The notes beneath the pieces were generated by a model, which did no database searches, was not told the origin of the DNA, and was given only the letters and a program-made list of their open reading frames with translations. DNA of 5,011 nucleotides, taken from contig JAUUYB010000096.1 in the NCBI GenBank assembly GCA_030590605.1, positions 1 through 5,011 of the forward strand. Direction: 5' to 3'. The position numbers were made by a program, and so were the translations under genes. Positions 1-5,011 of this stretch are shown piece after piece (positions within the stretch are counted from its first letter, which is position 1; each line of letters starts with the position of its first letter). The DNA comes from Candidatus Woesearchaeota archaeon. GTDB taxonomy: Archaea; Nanobdellota; Nanobdellia; Woesearchaeales; JAUUYB01.

Positions 1-1
1 A

Positions 2-562
2 GATGAATTTCTAGGCAAAGGAGTGAGTTATTGTGCGACCTGCGATGCGGCTTTTTTCAGAGATAAGACTGTAGGGGTAGTAGGAGGAAATGACTCTGCA
101 GCAGTCGCAGCTGATATCCTCTCACAGCACGCGAAAAAGGTCTATATAATCTATCGGAAGGCAAAGATTCGTGCAGAGCCTGCGTGGGTAGAGCATCTCG
201 AGAAGAACGACAAGATAGAGATAATCCCCAATACTAATGTGACTGAGATCAAAGGATCAGGGATGGTCGAGTCCGTCACATTCGACACAGGGACGGATCT
301 TAAATTAGATGGCCTGTTCATCGAGATAGGCAGCATCCCATCAAAAGTTCTCGTAAACGATAACGGTTTGAAGGTAAATGATAAAGGGTTTATCATCGTC
401 AATCCTGCTCAGGAAACGAATATAAAAGGGATTTACGCAGCAGGAGACATCTCCACAGGATGCAATGACATGAGACAGATCGTCGCTGCAGAAGCAGAGG
501 GCGCAATCGCAGCACAGAGCATCTTCATAGACATAAAGAAGAGAACATTCGCAGAAAAATAA
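2..562 (+). CDS. trxB: Thioredoxin reductase-like flavoprotein, C-terminal part (5' end outside window)
   Basis: This is a two-domain FAD/pyridine-nucleotide disulfide reductase that would reduce a thioredoxin or glutaredoxin-like partner in the cytoplasm. Reading frame is open from base 2, so 186 residues are present and the N-terminal FAD-binding part (roughly 120-130 residues in the family) is missing. Visible are the redox-active pair CATC (fragment residues 11-14), the nucleotide-binding motif VVGGNDSA (26-33), the basic patch IYRKAKIR (51-58) where NADPH-specific enzymes carry HRRxxxR, and the C-terminal FAD signature AAGDIST followed by QIVAAEAEGAIAA. The third glycine of the usual GGGD/N motif is Asn here. 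The related subfamily with KVYIIYR also varies at this place, so it may be normal for the group. The internal GTG at 23 is only an in-frame codon and not the start. The stop is one base before the next ATG, so it heads or sits inside the redox operon. Family call is firm; NADPH as electron donor is inferred. Confidence 0.93.
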   Translation, partial: DEFLGKGVSYCATCDAAFFRDKTVGVVGGNDSAAVAADILSQHAKKVYIIYRKAKIRAEPAWVEHLEKNDKIEIIPNTNVTEIKGSGMVESVTFDTGTDLKLDGLFIEIGSIPSKVLVNDNGLKVNDKGFIIVNPAQETNIKGIYAAGDISTGCNDMRQIVAAEAEGAIAAQSIFIDIKKRTFAEK

Positions 563-563
563 A

Positions 564-1379
564 ATGGAGAATATCATCAAAAAGAAACAGAAGATAGCAG
601 AGAACACATTTGAAATAGACCTTAGGTGCCCGGGAATAGCCAAGAACGCAAGACCTGGTCAATTCGTCATGGTACGACTATCTGATAATGGAGAACGCAT
701 ACCATTTACCATCGTAAATTCTACAAAGACCAATATAACATTAGTATTCAAAGTCGTCGGATTCTCCACAAAAGCGCTCTCTAACCTCAGAAAAGGATCA
801 CATATACATGATATCGCAGGCCCTCTAGGCTGTCCCAGCCCTCTCGAAGGTGCAGGGAATCTCTGTTTCGTCGCAGGAGGAGTAGGCATCGCAGGAATCT
901 ATCCTCTACTTAAAGCGCTGAACCAGAAAGGAAATAACCTTATCACCATCATCGGCGCAAAATCCAAAGACAACCTGTTCTGGGTGGACAAGATACGTAA
1001 AGAATCGAATAAGGTATTGATCGCTACAGAAGACGGCAGCGCAGGCAGGCGGGGTACAGCAGTCGATGTCCTCGGGATGATAATGAGGCGCAGGCTGGAT
1101 ATGGTATATGCGAACGGTCCTTTACCTATGATGAAGAATGTGTCTAAAGTGACCTGGAGGATGGTGAAGACAAGAGTGGCATTATCTACATTGATGGTCG
1201 ATGGAATCGGGCTGTGTGGAAGCTGTAGAGTAAAAGTGAAGGAAAAGCAAAAATTTGTCTGCTTAGATGGGCCAGAATTCGACGCTCATGAGATAGATTG
1301 GGATGAGATCATCCGCAGGACCACCATGTTCTGCGATGAGGAAGCCCATGCATCAAAAAAATGCAAATGCGGAGGATAA
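564..1379 (+). CDS. nfnA: NfnA/SudB-type subunit: FAD- and [2Fe-2S]-containing NAD(H)-binding electron-transfer protein
   Basis: Small subunit of NADH-dependent reduced ferredoxin:NADP+ oxidoreductase (NfnAB), also called sulfide dehydrogenase/FNOR alpha in Thermococcales; homologous to the dihydroorotate dehydrogenase electron-transfer subunit PyrK. In the 271-residue product, an FAD-binding beta barrel contains PGQFVMV (31-37) and RIPFTIVN (45-52). The ferredoxin-reductase NAD(H) domain has AGGVGIAG (104-111), TEDGSAGRRG (155-164) and NGPLPMM (184-190). The [2Fe-2S] site is MVDGIGLCGSC (211-221) plus C233; in NfnA structures the ligands are one Asp and three Cys, matching D213, C218, C221 and C233. 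It is followed by the family hallmark DGPEFDAHEIDWDE (235-248). Partnership with nfnB two genes downstream favours Nfn over PyrK, and no pyrD is seen. ATG at 564 is one base after the trxB stop and lacks an obvious Shine-Dalgarno, suggesting coupling. The C-terminal tail with C257, C267 and C269 is odd. Confidence 0.9.
   Translation: MENIIKKKQKIAENTFEIDLRCPGIAKNARPGQFVMVRLSDNGERIPFTIVNSTKTNITLVFKVVGFSTKALSNLRKGSHIHDIAGPLGCPSPLEGAGNLCFVAGGVGIAGIYPLLKALNQKGNNLITIIGAKSKDNLFWVDKIRKESNKVLIATEDGSAGRRGTAVDVLGMIMRRRLDMVYANGPLPMMKNVSKVTWRMVKTRVALSTLMVDGIGLCGSCRVKVKEKQKFVCLDGPEFDAHEIDWDEIIRRTTMFCDEEAHASKKCKCGG
1371..1375 (+). promoter_or_regulatory. Ribosome binding site GGAGG for the zinc-ribbon gene
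   Basis: GGAGG lies five bases before ATG 1381 and is made of the last two glycine codons of nfnA plus its stop context (GGA GGA TAA). It is the strongest Shine-Dalgarno in the window. It decides the start of the next gene at 1381 over an in-frame upstream ATG at 1303, whose first 26 codons would overlap nfnA. Confidence 0.8.
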
Positions 1380-1380
1380 C

Positions 1381-1653
1381 ATGGTAGAAGTCAATTTTTG
1401 TCCATATTGTGATGCCCCCCAGCATAAGCTGGCTGGTTTTGAGAATAACCTCTTATTTTGTAAGGAATGCAAGAAGTTCTTCAGATTAGAACATGTGCAA
1501 TTCGAATGCTGGAAATGCGGTTCGAAGAAATTTACTGATTCAGGATATCCTAATCCTGATGGTCAAAGAGTCCTCCAATGCATGTCCTGCAAGAAAATGT
1601 TCTCAGAATCAGACTTTTTCAAGAAGAATGACATCGTGAAGAATGAGGGTTGA
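1381..1653 (+). CDS. Small tandem zinc-ribbon protein of unknown function
   Basis: I do not recognise a named family. The 90-residue product has eight cysteines in four CxxC pairs: C7/C10, C27/C30, C43/C46 and C67/C70. Spacing fits two consecutive zinc ribbons, CPYC-x16-CKEC and CWKC-x20-CMSC. The second one, with CGSKKFTDSGYPNPDG and then QCMSCKKMF, resembles the generic ribbon found in IS1 InsA-type and transcription-related proteins, but no transposase or other domain follows. There is no signal peptide or membrane segment. It is charged (many Lys/Asp/Glu) and likely cytoplasmic. Binding of iron or an Fe-S cluster instead of zinc is possible for CxxC pairs but not shown. It sits between the two Nfn subunit genes, starts one base after the nfnA stop with a GGAGG site, and overlaps nfnB by 11 bases, so it is cotranscribed and probably translated at a similar level. 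An adaptor, assembly factor or redox-sensing role with the flavoprotein is inference only. Confidence 0.85.
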   Translation: MVEVNFCPYCDAPQHKLAGFENNLLFCKECKKFFRLEHVQFECWKCGSKKFTDSGYPNPDGQRVLQCMSCKKMFSESDFFKKNDIVKNEG

Positions 1654-2983
1654 AGAAAAGAAGCAACATCGGTTCAGGAGGTTAAATAATTTCGATGAGG
1701 TCGGAAAAGGATTTACTGAACAGGATGCGAAGAAGGAAGCAGAACGCTGTCTTCAATGCAAGAATCCTACTTGCGTCAAAGGCTGCCCTCTCGGTATAGA
1801 TATCCCTTCTTTCATAAAAGAGATCAAAGAAGACAGCCCTTTCTCAGCTGTCAAGAAAATCAAAGAGCAAAACCCTCTCCCTTCTGTGTGCGGAAGAATC
1901 TGCCATAATGAGAACCTCTGCGAAGCAGCATGCATACAAGGAGAGAATGCTATCTCTATCAGACTTCTTGAGCGGTTCTGCGCAGAAAAAGAGGCACTTT
2001 CCCAAACTACACTGAAGAAACCCAAGAAAAACAAGAAGACTATAGCGATCATCGGCAGCGGACCTGCTGGGATGACTGTTGCAGGCATACTGGCCCCATA
2101 TGGCTACACCATCACCATGTTCGAAGCTATGCACCTTCCAGGAGGAGTGCTCAGATTCGGGATACCTGAATTCCGTATGTCGAGAGACGTCGTGAACGCG
2201 GAATTTACTTATCTTGAACATCTCGGAGTCAAGATCCAAAAGAATTCAATCCTCGGCAAATCATTCTCCCTTGAAGAGATGAGAGATACCTATGATGCAG
2301 TATTTGTGGGTGTCGGTGCGTCAATCCCGAAGTTCATCGACATCCCCGGAGAGAACCTGAATGGAGTATACTCTGCCAATGAGTATATGATCAGGACGAA
2401 TCTCATGAGAGGAAATTCATTTCCTGGTCATCATACCCCACTCAAGAAACACAAGAAGACAGTGGTCATCGGAGGAGGAAATCTCGCCCTGGATGCTGCC
2501 AGGACAGCGAGAAGGATGGGAGCAGATGTCACGATGCTCTTCAAGAGATCGTTTGATGAACTTCCGGCAAAGAGAAGTGAAGTAGTGAATGCACAGGAAG
2601 AAGGGATAGAACTTCTCATGATGACATATGCAAAGCAGATATTGGGAGAAGGCGCGGTACAGGGAATAGAATGCACTCCTATGATGCTCGGAGAGATGGA
2701 TGAATTCGGGGAGAAGAAACATGTCCCTATAGAAGATTCTGAATTTCTCATAGACTGCGATTCAGTGATAATCTCAATGGGTCAGCGGCCCCATCGGATC
2801 CATGAACTCCAATGCTATTCGAACGGATCCATAATGGTAGACGACCAGATGCGCGCTTCGATGAAAGGGGTCTTTTCAGGCGGAGACGTGGTCGCAGGAG
2901 AACCTTCTTTATTGAAAGCGATAAGTGACGGCAAGAAAGCAGCTGCCAGCATACATGATTTCTTATCTGGAGATATGTTCTGA
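1643..2983 (+). CDS. nfnB: NfnB/SudA-type subunit: NADP(H)-, FAD- and 2x[4Fe-4S]-binding (glutamate synthase small-subunit family)
   Basis: Large subunit of the NfnAB/sulfide dehydrogenase complex, in the family of the glutamate synthase beta chain (GltD). NfnB carries the FAD that bifurcates or confurcates electrons between NADPH, ferredoxin and, through NfnA, NAD. The 446-residue product has the N-terminal Fe-S domain with C36, C39, C44, C48 (CLQCKNPTCVKGC) and C83, C87, C93, C97 (CGRICHNENLCEAAC). E90, next to the second set, may be the glutamate described as a cluster ligand in NfnB. Then come FAD motif IIGSGPAG (136-143), PGGVLRFGIPEFR (166-178), NADPH motif VIGGGNLALDAARTA (275-289) with FKRS (300-303), and the terminal FAD motif GVFSGGD (409-415). 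Length is close to the usual 450-470. A glutamate synthase large subunit is not seen, so a GltD role is unlikely here. ATG 1643 overlaps the preceding gene by 11 bases and lies at the right distance from the family motif NFDEV. Confidence 0.92.
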   Translation: MRVEEKKQHRFRRLNNFDEVGKGFTEQDAKKEAERCLQCKNPTCVKGCPLGIDIPSFIKEIKEDSPFSAVKKIKEQNPLPSVCGRICHNENLCEAACIQGENAISIRLLERFCAEKEALSQTTLKKPKKNKKTIAIIGSGPAGMTVAGILAPYGYTITMFEAMHLPGGVLRFGIPEFRMSRDVVNAEFTYLEHLGVKIQKNSILGKSFSLEEMRDTYDAVFVGVGASIPKFIDIPGENLNGVYSANEYMIRTNLMRGNSFPGHHTPLKKHKKTVVIGGGNLALDAARTARRMGADVTMLFKRSFDELPAKRSEVVNAQEEGIELLMMTYAKQILGEGAVQGIECTPMMLGEMDEFGEKKHVPIEDSEFLIDCDSVIISMGQRPHRIHELQCYSNGSIMVDDQMRASMKGVFSGGDVVAGEPSLLKAISDGKKAAASIHDFLSGDMF

Positions 2984-2985
2984 GA

Positions 2986-4014
2986 TCAATCGATTATCTT
3001 GACTTTTACAGGTTTCAATCCGCAGAAATCTGTCGAGAATGTGTATGCGCCGGCATTCAGGAAAACGATCGTGTCACCGACTTTCGGACTGTCTAATCGG
3101 ACGTCATAACGGAGGATGTCAACTGAATCAGGAGTCTTACCTTTTATGGTGAAGGAACCTCCTTTCTCTTTTTCGCCTTTGACCAATAATCTTATGTGTG
3201 ATACGAAGGTGTCCATGACACCAGAGTAGACTGAACAGTTCACTATTATGTTCCTGTCATAGATGTTCACGATCTCAGTCTCAAGATCCATTGCAGGAGC
3301 AGAGATGAACCTTCCCGGTTCGATTATCATCTTTATTTTTAGTGTTTTTAGCCAGTCTTTTATTTCATTTATTTTCCTGAATATCCTGTCCTGGACTTCT
3401 TTTCTGAAATTCTTGTATCTTGAGGGCATGCCTCCTCCGATATTTACTATATCCAGCTGGGTCAAGATATCTTTTGGGAGCGTGCCTTCCAGTTCATACT
3501 TTAACGACCATTCGCTGATGTTCTGGGTCTTCCTGTGGAAATGGATCCCTAGTTTGGAGATGAGGGGGTTTGATTTTAGTTTTGGGATCAGCCTGATTAT
3601 GTCTTTTGAATACATACCGAAAACGAAATGCTTGCCTGTGTGGATGGTATGCTCTTTCAGTCTCATCCTGAGTAGGAGTTGTATAGTGTTGTTATTCTTC
3701 TTGATGTGTTTCAGAAGGATGTCGAGATCGTTCTCGTTATCTACAACGAAACGGGAAACTCCTTTTTTTATGATGTTGGTTATTTCATCATCATCCCATC
3801 CCTGGGCGAAGAACCAGATGCGATCAGGGCAGTCAAGAAGGTCTATGCTTTCATCTGCGTGGACAGAGAAGAATGAATCTGTATTATCTCTTAGGATATA
3901 TCCTACATCCTTGTTGGTCTTGAATGAATAGGAAACTGTGCCCAGATCTGATGCTTTCTTGTATTGTTCCAGGGTATTGCTTTTTGATAGGATAAATAAG
4001 GGGTCTGATCTCAT
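2986..4014 (-). CDS. Fold-type III PLP-dependent decarboxylase (ornithine/diaminopimelate/carboxynorspermidine decarboxylase superfamily), divergent
   Basis: A member of the LysA/ODC superfamily (alanine racemase-like TIM barrel plus C-terminal beta domain); such enzymes remove the alpha-carboxylate of basic amino acids or carboxy-polyamines. In the 342 residues I see PLFILSKS near the N-terminus, the PLP lysine in YSFKTN (K32), HFH with H160 stacking on PLP, the phosphate loop NIGGGMP (191-197), EPGR (232-235), and the PLP-proximal tyrosine in GAYT (322-325). The block that in ODC reads GPTCDGLD is GKTPDSVD (292-299): the catalytic Cys (mouse C360) aligns to P295. The substrate-binding Asp of ODC (mouse D332) aligns to C260 in NCSVY. 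It is shorter than typical ODC/DAPDC (about 370-460). Its start overlaps the stop of the deoxyhypusine synthase-like gene by 4 bases (ATGA), with AAGGT eight bases upstream. Substrate is unknown; polyamine metabolism is inferred from the neighbour. An inactive or non-decarboxylating paralogue is the alternative. Confidence 0.85.
   Translation of the reverse strand: MRSDPLFILSKSNTLEQYKKASDLGTVSYSFKTNKDVGYILRDNTDSFFSVHADESIDLLDCPDRIWFFAQGWDDDEITNIIKKGVSRFVVDNENDLDILLKHIKKNNNTIQLLLRMRLKEHTIHTGKHFVFGMYSKDIIRLIPKLKSNPLISKLGIHFHRKTQNISEWSLKYELEGTLPKDILTQLDIVNIGGGMPSRYKNFRKEVQDRIFRKINEIKDWLKTLKIKMIIEPGRFISAPAMDLETEIVNIYDRNIIVNCSVYSGVMDTFVSHIRLLVKGEKEKGGSFTIKGKTPDSVDILRYDVRLDSPKVGDTIVFLNAGAYTFSTDFCGLKPVKVKIID
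3332..3375 (+). terminator. Cluster of T-tracts, possible termination zone for the + strand redox operon
   Basis: The + strand carries TTTTT at 3336-3340 and 3345-3349 and TTTT near 3358-3361 and 3372-3375. Archaeal RNA polymerase stops at such T-rich stretches without needing a hairpin. No closer site is evident after nfnB, whose stop is 2 bases from the opposing gene. The same bases encode a Lys/Ile-rich segment of the minus-strand decarboxylase (about residues 214-231), which could explain them without any termination role. Confidence 0.25.
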
Positions 4015-4949
4015 TTCAACAGACCTTCTTTTGAAAGTTTTTCTAAAGCGTTAATCATCGCTAGCGGGAAAGTTATCGAGACATCTCCTATGACAGTCAC
4101 AGCATCTGAATCATCCTTTACTTTTCCCCAACTCTTGGCTTCTTTCGTGGTAGCACCGCTCATCGATCCAGAAGAATGGTGGGCTGTAGTCATATACACT
4201 GCGTAATCCAATCCGCCGTTCAGGAGACAGGCAAGGATCGCGTGATGCTTAGAGACACTTCCTCCAAGACTTATCAATCCTTTCGCTTCATCATGAGTGG
4301 TCGAGACCAATATGTTCTTGAAATCTTTGATAACGTCGACAATGAAATCGTCATGCTTCTGCTGGAACATGAACAAGTGGAACCCGAAAGCACCATCAGT
4401 GATCGCAGGGCAGAAGATAGGAACGTTGTTTTTTGCTGCCTGGTATAGTATCGAGTTCTTGTCTTTGAGCTTCAATCCTATCTCCTTCAACATCTCTGAG
4501 ACAGGCCATCTTTTCTGCTTCCTGTAAAGATCATCCAGCATAGGCATAATCGAGTCCTCGAACTGACAGTAGCTCTCGTTTGTCACAAAAATGTTACCTA
4601 TACGGTTGACACCTTTTTCGTATAATGCGACGTCATCAGTATGGAAATCACCGAGGATGAACTTTTCTCCTTTAGCCTTCATGATATCCTCTTCGAGACC
4701 GCCGACAGTAGTCACGATCACGTCAGGGATACCTTTCTCTATGAGCTGGGCGAAGAATCCTCTGAGTCCAGAAGTTACCATGTTGCTGGTGAAAGTGAGA
4801 AAAATCTTTGCTCCCGCCTTCTTCATCTTGATGATGGTATCTGTAGCGTTCGCAAGCTCAGCAGACTGGAAACCAATATTCGCATAGCTATCCACGAGGT
4901 CTGTGATTTTCATACCTTCTTTCCAAATAAGATCTTTGACATGTGACAT
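4011..4949 (-). CDS. dys: Deoxyhypusine synthase family protein, with substituted spermidine-pocket residues
   Basis: Deoxyhypusine synthase uses NAD and spermidine to transfer an aminobutyl group to one lysine of aIF5A/eIF5A, the first step of hypusine formation, in the cytoplasm. The 312-residue product shows the NAD-binding segments TSNMVTSGLRG (54-64) and VTTVGGLEEDI (79-89), NRIGNIFVTNESYCQFED (115-132), PAITDGAFG (181-189), GGSVSKHHA (229-237) with H235 as the probable base (human H288), and KEAKSWGK (269-276) with the catalytic lysine K276 (human K329). E270 and W274 match human E323 and W327. By my alignment several pocket residues differ: human D243 is F190, N292 is L239, D313 is S260 and D316 is M263. 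Some archaeal homologues may share part of this. Length is at the short end for the family. ATG 4949 is chosen for the ribosome site AGGTAGGT six bases upstream. The gene is first of a two-gene operon with a PLP decarboxylase. A DHS-like transferase with another amine donor, as in homospermidine synthase-like relatives, is the alternative. Confidence 0.9.
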   Translation of the reverse strand: MSHVKDLIWKEGMKITDLVDSYANIGFQSAELANATDTIIKMKKAGAKIFLTFTSNMVTSGLRGFFAQLIEKGIPDVIVTTVGGLEEDIMKAKGEKFILGDFHTDDVALYEKGVNRIGNIFVTNESYCQFEDSIMPMLDDLYRKQKRWPVSEMLKEIGLKLKDKNSILYQAAKNNVPIFCPAITDGAFGFHLFMFQQKHDDFIVDVIKDFKNILVSTTHDEAKGLISLGGSVSKHHAILACLLNGGLDYAVYMTTAHHSSGSMSGATTKEAKSWGKVKDDSDAVTVIGDVSITFPLAMINALEKLSKEGLLK

Positions 4950-4955
4950 AGAATT

Positions 4956-4963
4956 ACCTACCT
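4956..4963 (-). promoter_or_regulatory. Ribosome binding site AGGTAGGT of the deoxyhypusine synthase-like gene
   Basis: On the minus strand AGGTAGGT ends six bases before the ATG at 4949. It is purine-rich and pairs partly with the archaeal anti-Shine-Dalgarno (AUCACCUCC). It supports the chosen start and means the transcript has a leader and is not leaderless. Confidence 0.55.
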
Positions 4964-4970
4964 GAATGAC

Positions 4971-4981
4971 TAACAGTGTTA
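4971..4981. promoter_or_regulatory. Perfect 11-bp palindrome TAACA-G-TGTTA in the short upstream region, possible operator
   Basis: Arms of five bases flank a central G, 22 bases upstream of the minus-strand start codon and next to the TATA-like GTTTAAC read on the minus strand (4978-4984). Position between the operon start and a possible divergent gene fits a regulator site. A palindrome this short can occur by chance, and no second copy is seen in the window. Confidence 0.25.
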
Positions 4982-4996
4982 AACAGGGATGATTGC

Positions 4997-5011
4997 ATGA
5001 AAGAGGAAAAG
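4997..5011 (+). CDS. Possible 5' end of a divergent gene (first five codons)
   Basis: ATG at 4997 opens a frame reading M-K-E-E-K to the window edge, typical of a charged N-terminus. GGGAT a few bases upstream could serve as a weak ribosome site. An in-frame GTG at 4976 is another possible start. With five codons nothing can be said about function, and the frame may not be coding. Confidence 0.3.

Noticed and set aside
341..643. Minus-strand open frame across the trxB/nfnA junction
   Set aside because: The Cys/Phe-rich translation is a shadow of Lys/Glu/Ala codons on the + strand; both + genes have family motifs here.
1303..1380. Upstream in-frame ATG extending the zinc-ribbon protein by 26 residues
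   Set aside because: The extension lies wholly inside nfnA in another frame, while ATG 1381 has GGAGG at ideal spacing and begins directly before the first ribbon.
1381..1653. Zinc-ribbon gene as a remnant of an IS1-type transposase
   Set aside because: The second ribbon resembles InsA in general pattern, but there is no helix-turn-helix or DDE region, no inverted repeats, and the gene is neatly fitted into the operon with its own ribosome site.
1753..2239. Minus-strand open frames of 111 and 131 codons inside nfnB
   Set aside because: They overlap the strongly conserved Fe-S and FAD motifs of nfnB and show no domain of their own.
564..2983. PyrK plus GltD annotation (pyrimidine synthesis and glutamate synthase)
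   Set aside because: No dihydroorotate dehydrogenase or glutamate synthase large subunit is present. The two families together in one operon are the usual make-up of NfnAB/sulfide dehydrogenase.
3263..3931. 222-codon open frame on the + strand opposite the decarboxylase
   Set aside because: It is antisense to a gene with clear PLP-enzyme motifs. Its translation is rich in Ser/Phe/Ile with no recognisable domain, as expected from the complement of Lys/Asp/Asn-rich coding.

Overview
The window looks like a compact stretch of an archaeal chromosome. The main evidence is a deoxyhypusine synthase-family gene, which is characteristic of Archaea and eukaryotes, together with tightly packed prokaryotic operons. 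Shine-Dalgarno-like sites precede some genes and arginine is mostly encoded by AGA/AGG. A small-genome lineage such as a DPANN archaeon is possible, but that is a guess from style and not shown by a marker gene.

Positions 1-2983 (+ strand) hold a redox operon of four genes with almost no spacing. They are the C-terminal part of a thioredoxin reductase-like flavoprotein (trxB, cut by the window edge), an NfnA/SudB-type FAD and [2Fe-2S] subunit, a 90-residue protein with four CxxC pairs (two tandem zinc ribbons), and an NfnB/SudA/GltD-type FAD, NADP(H) and 2x[4Fe-4S] subunit. The flavoprotein pair is expected to form an NADH-dependent reduced ferredoxin:NADP+ oxidoreductase (or the related sulfide dehydrogenase). 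It would supply NADPH that a thioredoxin reductase could use. The zinc-ribbon gene lying between the two subunits is unusual.

Positions 2986-4949 (- strand) hold a two-gene operon that converges on the redox operon with a 2-nt gap. A deoxyhypusine synthase homologue is followed, with a 4-nt ATGA overlap, by a short fold-type III PLP decarboxylase of the ornithine/diaminopimelate/carboxynorspermidine decarboxylase superfamily. Both proteins keep their catalytic lysines. By my alignment from memory to the human and mouse enzymes, both have lost several residues that bind the polyamine or amino-acid substrate. The pair is the best candidate for something undescribed: a hypusine- or polyamine-related unit with altered substrate.

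Positions 4950-5011 are a short intergenic region with a ribosome binding site for the minus-strand operon, a perfect 11-bp palindrome, and a possible start of a divergent + strand gene. I see no RNA genes, CRISPR arrays, insertion sequences or long repeats.
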